Shown here one piece after another: positions 39,361-42,493 of a DNA stretch of 42,493 nucleotides. The DNA is taken from the NCBI RefSeq assembly GCF_001422205.1, contig NZ_LMMJ01000009.1, positions 414,348 through 456,840 of the forward strand. Direction: 5' to 3'. Every line of letters begins with the position of its first letter. The first letter of the stretch is position 1. The stretch is from Curtobacterium sp. Leaf261. GTDB lineage: Bacteria; Actinomycetota; Actinomycetes; Actinomycetales; Microbacteriaceae. The notes under the pieces are model-generated. The model was not told the DNA's origin, did not search any database, and worked only from the letters and a program-made list of their open reading frames with translations. Made by a program: the position numbers and the translations under genes.

Positions 39361-40831
39361 CGTCGCGGACCCGCCTCCGGACCGGACGGATGCCCTCGCC
39401 TGCTGCCGGGTCGAGCAGGAACCCCTCGACGCAGGCCACGAGGATCAGCGCGGCCAGGACGGAGAAGGTCACCGCGTACGGCACGCCTGCTCCGGCCCCG
39501 CCGCCATCCGGGCCGACCGTGCCGTCCGGTCCGACCGCTCCGACCGCTCCACCGAGCGGCGCCGCGGCCCGGAGGACCACCGCGGCGAGGGCCACCCCGA
39601 ACCCTGCAGCGGTCTGCTGCAGCGTCGACGACAGGGTGTTCGCGGGTGTCATCTCCGCCTGCTCGACGTCGGCGAACGCGATCGTGTTGTAGGCGGTGAA
39701 CCCGACGGACCGCGCGGCACCCGAGACGACGAGCAGTGTGGCGATGACCCAGAACGGGGTCGAGGGCGTCAGGAGTGCCATGAGCGCGACGCTGACGGCC
39801 GCCACCCCGCTCGACACGATGATCACCCACCGGTAGCCGAACAGCCGGAGGAACGGCGTCGTCGCGGGCTTGATGCCGAGGTTGCCGACGAACACGAACA
39901 GCACCGCGGAGCCCGCCTGCACCGCCGACCACCCCCAGGCGTCCTGGAACAGCAGTGGCAGCACGAACGGGACACCGTTCACCGCGAGCCGGAACAGCGA
40001 GCCCCCGGCGTGGGACACCCGGAAGGTCTCGAGGCGGAACGCGGACAACCCGAGGATCGGGTGCGCGGCGCGACGGAAGTGTCGGACCCCGAGCCAGCAG
40101 CAGACCGCGCCGAGGACGCCCGCCACGACGGCCGGGAGCACGGGGACGACGTCGAGCGAGAGCAGTGCGGCCATCACGACGAGCGCGCCGAGTCCGACGC
40201 ACGCCAGGAGCGACCCGATCCAGTCGAACGGGATGCGTTCGGGCGCGCGCTCCTGCGGCACGAGCAGCACCGCCGCGACGACCGCGACCACCCCGAGCGG
40301 CAGGTTGATCAGGAAGATCCAGTGCCACGAGAGTGCGTCGACGAGCACGCCGCCGATGAACGGCGCGACGACCGGGGCCGCGAGCGCCGGCCAGGTGAGG
40401 ATCGCGATCGCGGTCACCAGGTTCGCCCGACCGGCACCTCGTAGCACCACGAGCCGCCCCACCGGCACCATGAGCGCACCGCCGACCCCCTGCAGGATCC
40501 GCCAGCCGGTCAGCTCGACCAGGGACCCTGACGCGGCGCAGAGTCCCGAGGTGACCGTGAAGACGACGATCGCTCCGACGAACACCGTCCTCGACCCGAT
40601 GCGGTCGGTGAGCCACCCGCTGACCGGGATGAGCACGGCGAGCGTCACGAGGTACGCGGTGATGGCCACCCCGATCGCGGCCGAGTCGACGCCGAGGTCG
40701 CGGCCCATCGCCGGCGCCGCCGTCGCGACGATCGTTCCGTCGAGGAGCTCCATGAAGTACGTGCCGGCGACCAGGACGGCCACGGCCGTCCCCCGTCCGA
40801 CCCGCCGGGTCCGTTCCGCGCTGTCGCTCAT
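39329..40831 (-). CDS. DHA2-family MFS multidrug transporter
   Basis: 500 residues, fourteen helices. M-E-L-L-D-G-T-I-V-A-T-A-A-P-A-M is helix 1 of the EmrB type, motif A is G-W-L-T-D-R-I-G-S-R, and motif C is A-P-V-V-A-P-F-I-G-G-V. Between the last two helices a Gly/Pro/Asp-rich loop (GAVGPDGTVGPDGGGAG) is found. The -10 box TAGCGT is nine bases before the ATG, so the mRNA is nearly leaderless. Divergent from another MFS gene. Confidence 0.9.
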   Translation of the reverse strand: MSDSAERTRRVGRGTAVAVLVAGTYFMELLDGTIVATAAPAMGRDLGVDSAAIGVAITAYLVTLAVLIPVSGWLTDRIGSRTVFVGAIVVFTVTSGLCAASGSLVELTGWRILQGVGGALMVPVGRLVVLRGAGRANLVTAIAILTWPALAAPVVAPFIGGVLVDALSWHWIFLINLPLGVVAVVAAVLLVPQERAPERIPFDWIGSLLACVGLGALVVMAALLSLDVVPVLPAVVAGVLGAVCCWLGVRHFRRAAHPILGLSAFRLETFRVSHAGGSLFRLAVNGVPFVLPLLFQDAWGWSAVQAGSAVLFVFVGNLGIKPATTPFLRLFGYRWVIIVSSGVAAVSVALMALLTPSTPFWVIATLLVVSGAARSVGFTAYNTIAFADVEQAEMTPANTLSSTLQQTAAGFGVALAAVVLRAAAPLGGAVGAVGPDGTVGPDGGGAGAGVPYAVTFSVLAALILVACVEGFLLDPAAGEGIRPVRRRVRDAAAAGVGTDD

Positions 40832-40840
40832 GTCAGCAGA

Positions 40841-40846
40841 ACGCTA
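40841..40846 (-). promoter_or_regulatory. -10 box TAGCGT of the DHA2 transporter gene
   Basis: TAGCGT on the minus strand ends nine bases before the ATG at 40831. It shares a 71-base gap with the opposite promoter at 40890. Confidence 0.5.
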
Positions 40847-40856
40847 GCGCGCCGAC

Positions 40857-40870
40857 GGACGGGAGGCACG
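40857..40870. repeat. GGACGGGAGGCACG, half of the dispersed palindrome
   Basis: Identical 14-mer to 9401-9414, here between two divergent MFS promoters. A right-arm-like GCACCGTGCCTCCCGGCC follows at 40940-40957, inside the next gene's first codons. Confidence 0.55.
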
Positions 40871-40889
40871 CAGCCGTCCGCCCCGCGCG

Positions 40890-40895
40890 TAGCGT
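40890..40895 (+). promoter_or_regulatory. -10 box TAGCGT of the MFS gene at 40903 (leaderless)
   Basis: TAGCGT ends seven bases before the GTG at 40903. Confidence 0.6.
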
Positions 40896-40902
40896 TGCGG
40901 AC

Positions 40903-42177
40903 GTGGGAACGGGACCGACGGGACGCGCGCGGCGGGCGCGCACCGTGCCTCCCGGCCGGACCGGGGGTGCTCCCGACCCGGCCTCCGAGGCTGCCGAGCC
41001 CTCGGACTGGGTCGGGCACGACCGCGGGAGTCGCGAGTACCGACGGATCCTCGTCGCGCTCCTCGGAGCCGGCATCGCGACGTTCGCGCAGCTGTACTCG
41101 CCGCAGGGGATCCTGCCGGCGCTCGCGACGGACCTGCACGTCGATGCCTCCCGGTCGAGCCTCACGATCTCCGCGGCGACCATCGGCCTGGCGCTCGCGG
41201 TCCTGCCGTGGTCGATCGTCGCGGACCGGATCGGGCGGGTGCGCGCCATGCGGATCGCCCTCGTCGCGGCCGCGGTGCTCGGACTCCTCATGCCGTGGAG
41301 CCCGAGCTTCCCGGTGCTCATGGTCGTCCGCGTGCTCGAGGGGATCGCGCTCGGCGGTGTCCCCGCGATCGCCGTGACCTACCTCGGCGAGGAGGTCCGG
41401 GCGCGCCACGCCGCCCTCGCCGCCGGGACGTACGTCTCCGGGACGACCATCGGTGGGCTGCTCGGACGGCTCGTCGCGGGCCCCGTGGCGGACGTCGCCG
41501 GCTGGCGCGTCGGCACGTTCTCGGTCGCGGTCCTCGCCACGGTCGCGGCCGTGCTGTTCTTCCTGGTCGCCCCGGAGCCCCGCGGGTTCCGGGCTCGGCC
41601 GGTGTCGGTCCGTCGGGTCGTCGGTGCGGTCGGGCGGCACCTCCGGACGCCCAGCCTGCTCGTGCTCTACGCACAGGGGTTCCTGTTGATGGGCGGGTTC
41701 GTGGCGATGTACAACTACCTCGCGTTCCGCCTCGAGGCACCCCCGTTCGCGATGCCGGCGGCCCTCGCGAGCCTGCTCTTCCTGGCGTACCTGGCGGGCA
41801 CGGTGTCGTCGCGTGCGGCCGGCGGGCTCGCGGACCGGGTCGGGCGGCGGCGGATCATGCTCGCGTCGACGGCGGTGATGGTGGTCGGCGCGCTCGTCAC
41901 CCTGTCGACGTCGCTCGTCGTCGTGGTCGTCGGGCTCGTGGTGATGACGGCGGGGTTCTTCGGGGCGCACTCGATCGCGTCCGGGTGGTCCGGGGCGCGG
42001 GCGGAGGCGGACCGGGCCCAGTCGACGTCGCTCTACAACTTCTGGTACTACGCGGGATCGAGTGTCTTCGGGTTCCTCGGCGGGCTCGCGTTCGTGGGGA
42101 TCGGGTGGAGCGGGGTCGTCGGCATGGTCGTGGTGCTGTGCGTCGTGGCGGGGGTGTGGGGCGCAGTCCGGCGGTGA
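40903..42177 (+). CDS. MFS transporter (YnfM-like)
   Basis: 424 residues, twelve helices after an Arg/Gly/Pro-rich N-terminal extension of about 45 residues. Y-S-P-Q-G-I-L-P-A-L-A in helix 1, motif A as A-D-R-I-G-R-V-R-A-M-R and a second A-D-R-V-G-R-R-R in the C-terminal half suit the YnfM/efflux branch. The extension is coded by part of the dispersed repeat, so it may be a late addition or the start may be later. The GTG is supported by the leaderless -10 box. Confidence 0.87.
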   Translation: MGTGPTGRARRARTVPPGRTGGAPDPASEAAEPSDWVGHDRGSREYRRILVALLGAGIATFAQLYSPQGILPALATDLHVDASRSSLTISAATIGLALAVLPWSIVADRIGRVRAMRIALVAAAVLGLLMPWSPSFPVLMVVRVLEGIALGGVPAIAVTYLGEEVRARHAALAAGTYVSGTTIGGLLGRLVAGPVADVAGWRVGTFSVAVLATVAAVLFFLVAPEPRGFRARPVSVRRVVGAVGRHLRTPSLLVLYAQGFLLMGGFVAMYNYLAFRLEAPPFAMPAALASLLFLAYLAGTVSSRAAGGLADRVGRRRIMLASTAVMVVGALVTLSTSLVVVVVGLVVMTAGFFGAHSIASGWSGARAEADRAQSTSLYNFWYYAGSSVFGFLGGLAFVGIGWSGVVGMVVVLCVVAGVWGAVRR

Positions 42178-42312
42178 CCGCGTTCTGCGGTGCAGAATGG
42201 GGCGGTCGCGGCTGTTGTGCGTGGGAGGTGCGGTCCGCGAGCGTGGGGGGCACGGCCTCCAGACCGGAGGCGGTCCGCATCGCACCGGCGCGTGACGAGA
42301 CGAGGAGGTCCG

Positions 42313-42493
42313 ATGTCGGACGAACGCATCGCATCCGGAGCGCGGTCACGTGCTGCGGTACCGGCCGACGCACCGGCCGCCGTCCCGGCCACCGTCGTGG
42401 CGAAGGGTGCCTGGTCCCCCGGCACGGACACGCGCCACCACGTGCTGGGGGCGGGCGCACACCTGCCCGTGATGACCCTCCGCGAGTCCGCGA
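42313..42493 (+). CDS. Start of an unidentified gene (cut by window end)
   Basis: An open frame of at least 60 residues with GAGGAGGT four bases before the ATG, a strong start. The protein begins M-S-D-E-R-I-A-S-G and is Ala/Pro-rich to residue 30, then W-S-P-G-T-D-T-R-H-H-V-L-G-A-G-A-H-L-P-V-M. No family was recognised from this fragment. Confidence 0.6.
   Translation, partial: MSDERIASGARSRAAVPADAPAAVPATVVAKGAWSPGTDTRHHVLGAGAHLPVMTLRESA

Overview
The window is very G+C-rich, almost wholly coding, and carries actinobacterial gene families: a NadS-type cysteine desulfurase in a nad operon controlled by an NrtR-like regulator, DUF5997, an MSMEG_6728-family protein, a SIMPL-domain protein and chaplin-like repeats. 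I read it as a chromosomal segment of an actinomycete, most likely Microbacteriaceae and perhaps Curtobacterium. The genus is an impression from gene content, not a measurement. No rRNA, tRNA, transposase, phage gene or CRISPR array was seen.

Layout. 1-2642: two secreted proteins on the minus strand, a chaplin-like protein with at least seven tandem chaplin-type repeats (cut by the window edge) and an Ala/Pro-rich exported protein. 2753-11847: housekeeping and regulatory genes (GNAT/ElaA-like, Lrp/AsnC, a membrane protein, DUF5997 divergent from a LysR-effector-like protein, 3-methyladenine glycosylase I, AroQ, FMN reductase, ROK regulator, MSMEG_6728-like protein, alpha/beta hydrolase, SIMPL protein). 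12172-18314: a small membrane protein, then the de novo NAD operon nrtR-nadA-nadB-nadC-nadS on the minus strand. 18501-23717: acylphosphatase, two MFS transporters, an alditol-oxidase-like flavoprotein and a 2H-phosphoesterase-like protein.

23758-33812 is a seven-gene minus-strand exopolysaccharide-type operon. In transcription order it encodes two GT2 glycosyltransferases, a flippase-like membrane protein, a large GT2 with membrane segments and a disordered tail, a polymerase-like GT-C membrane protein, an HxxxDG acyltransferase and a GH16 lipoprotein. The first six junctions are ATGA/GTGA or similar short overlaps, which implies tight translational coupling. A good promoter lies about 210 bases upstream, so the operon appears to have a long leader with at least six small stem-loops.

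34351-42493: a small Cys/His-rich protein, a metQNI methionine importer whose binding protein lacks a lipobox cysteine, a 550-base region of degenerate inverted repeats, an endonuclease/exonuclease/phosphatase protein with a repeat-generated tail, an acidic small protein, two divergent MFS transporters and the start of one more gene.

Two themes run through the window. Many genes have a TANNNT -10 box 6-7 bases before the start codon and no Shine-Dalgarno sequence, which predicts leaderless mRNAs. The intergenic spaces hold repeats: tandem arrays with 8, 9, 18 and 24 base units, and a dispersed palindrome built on GGACNGGAGG...CCTCCNGTCC.
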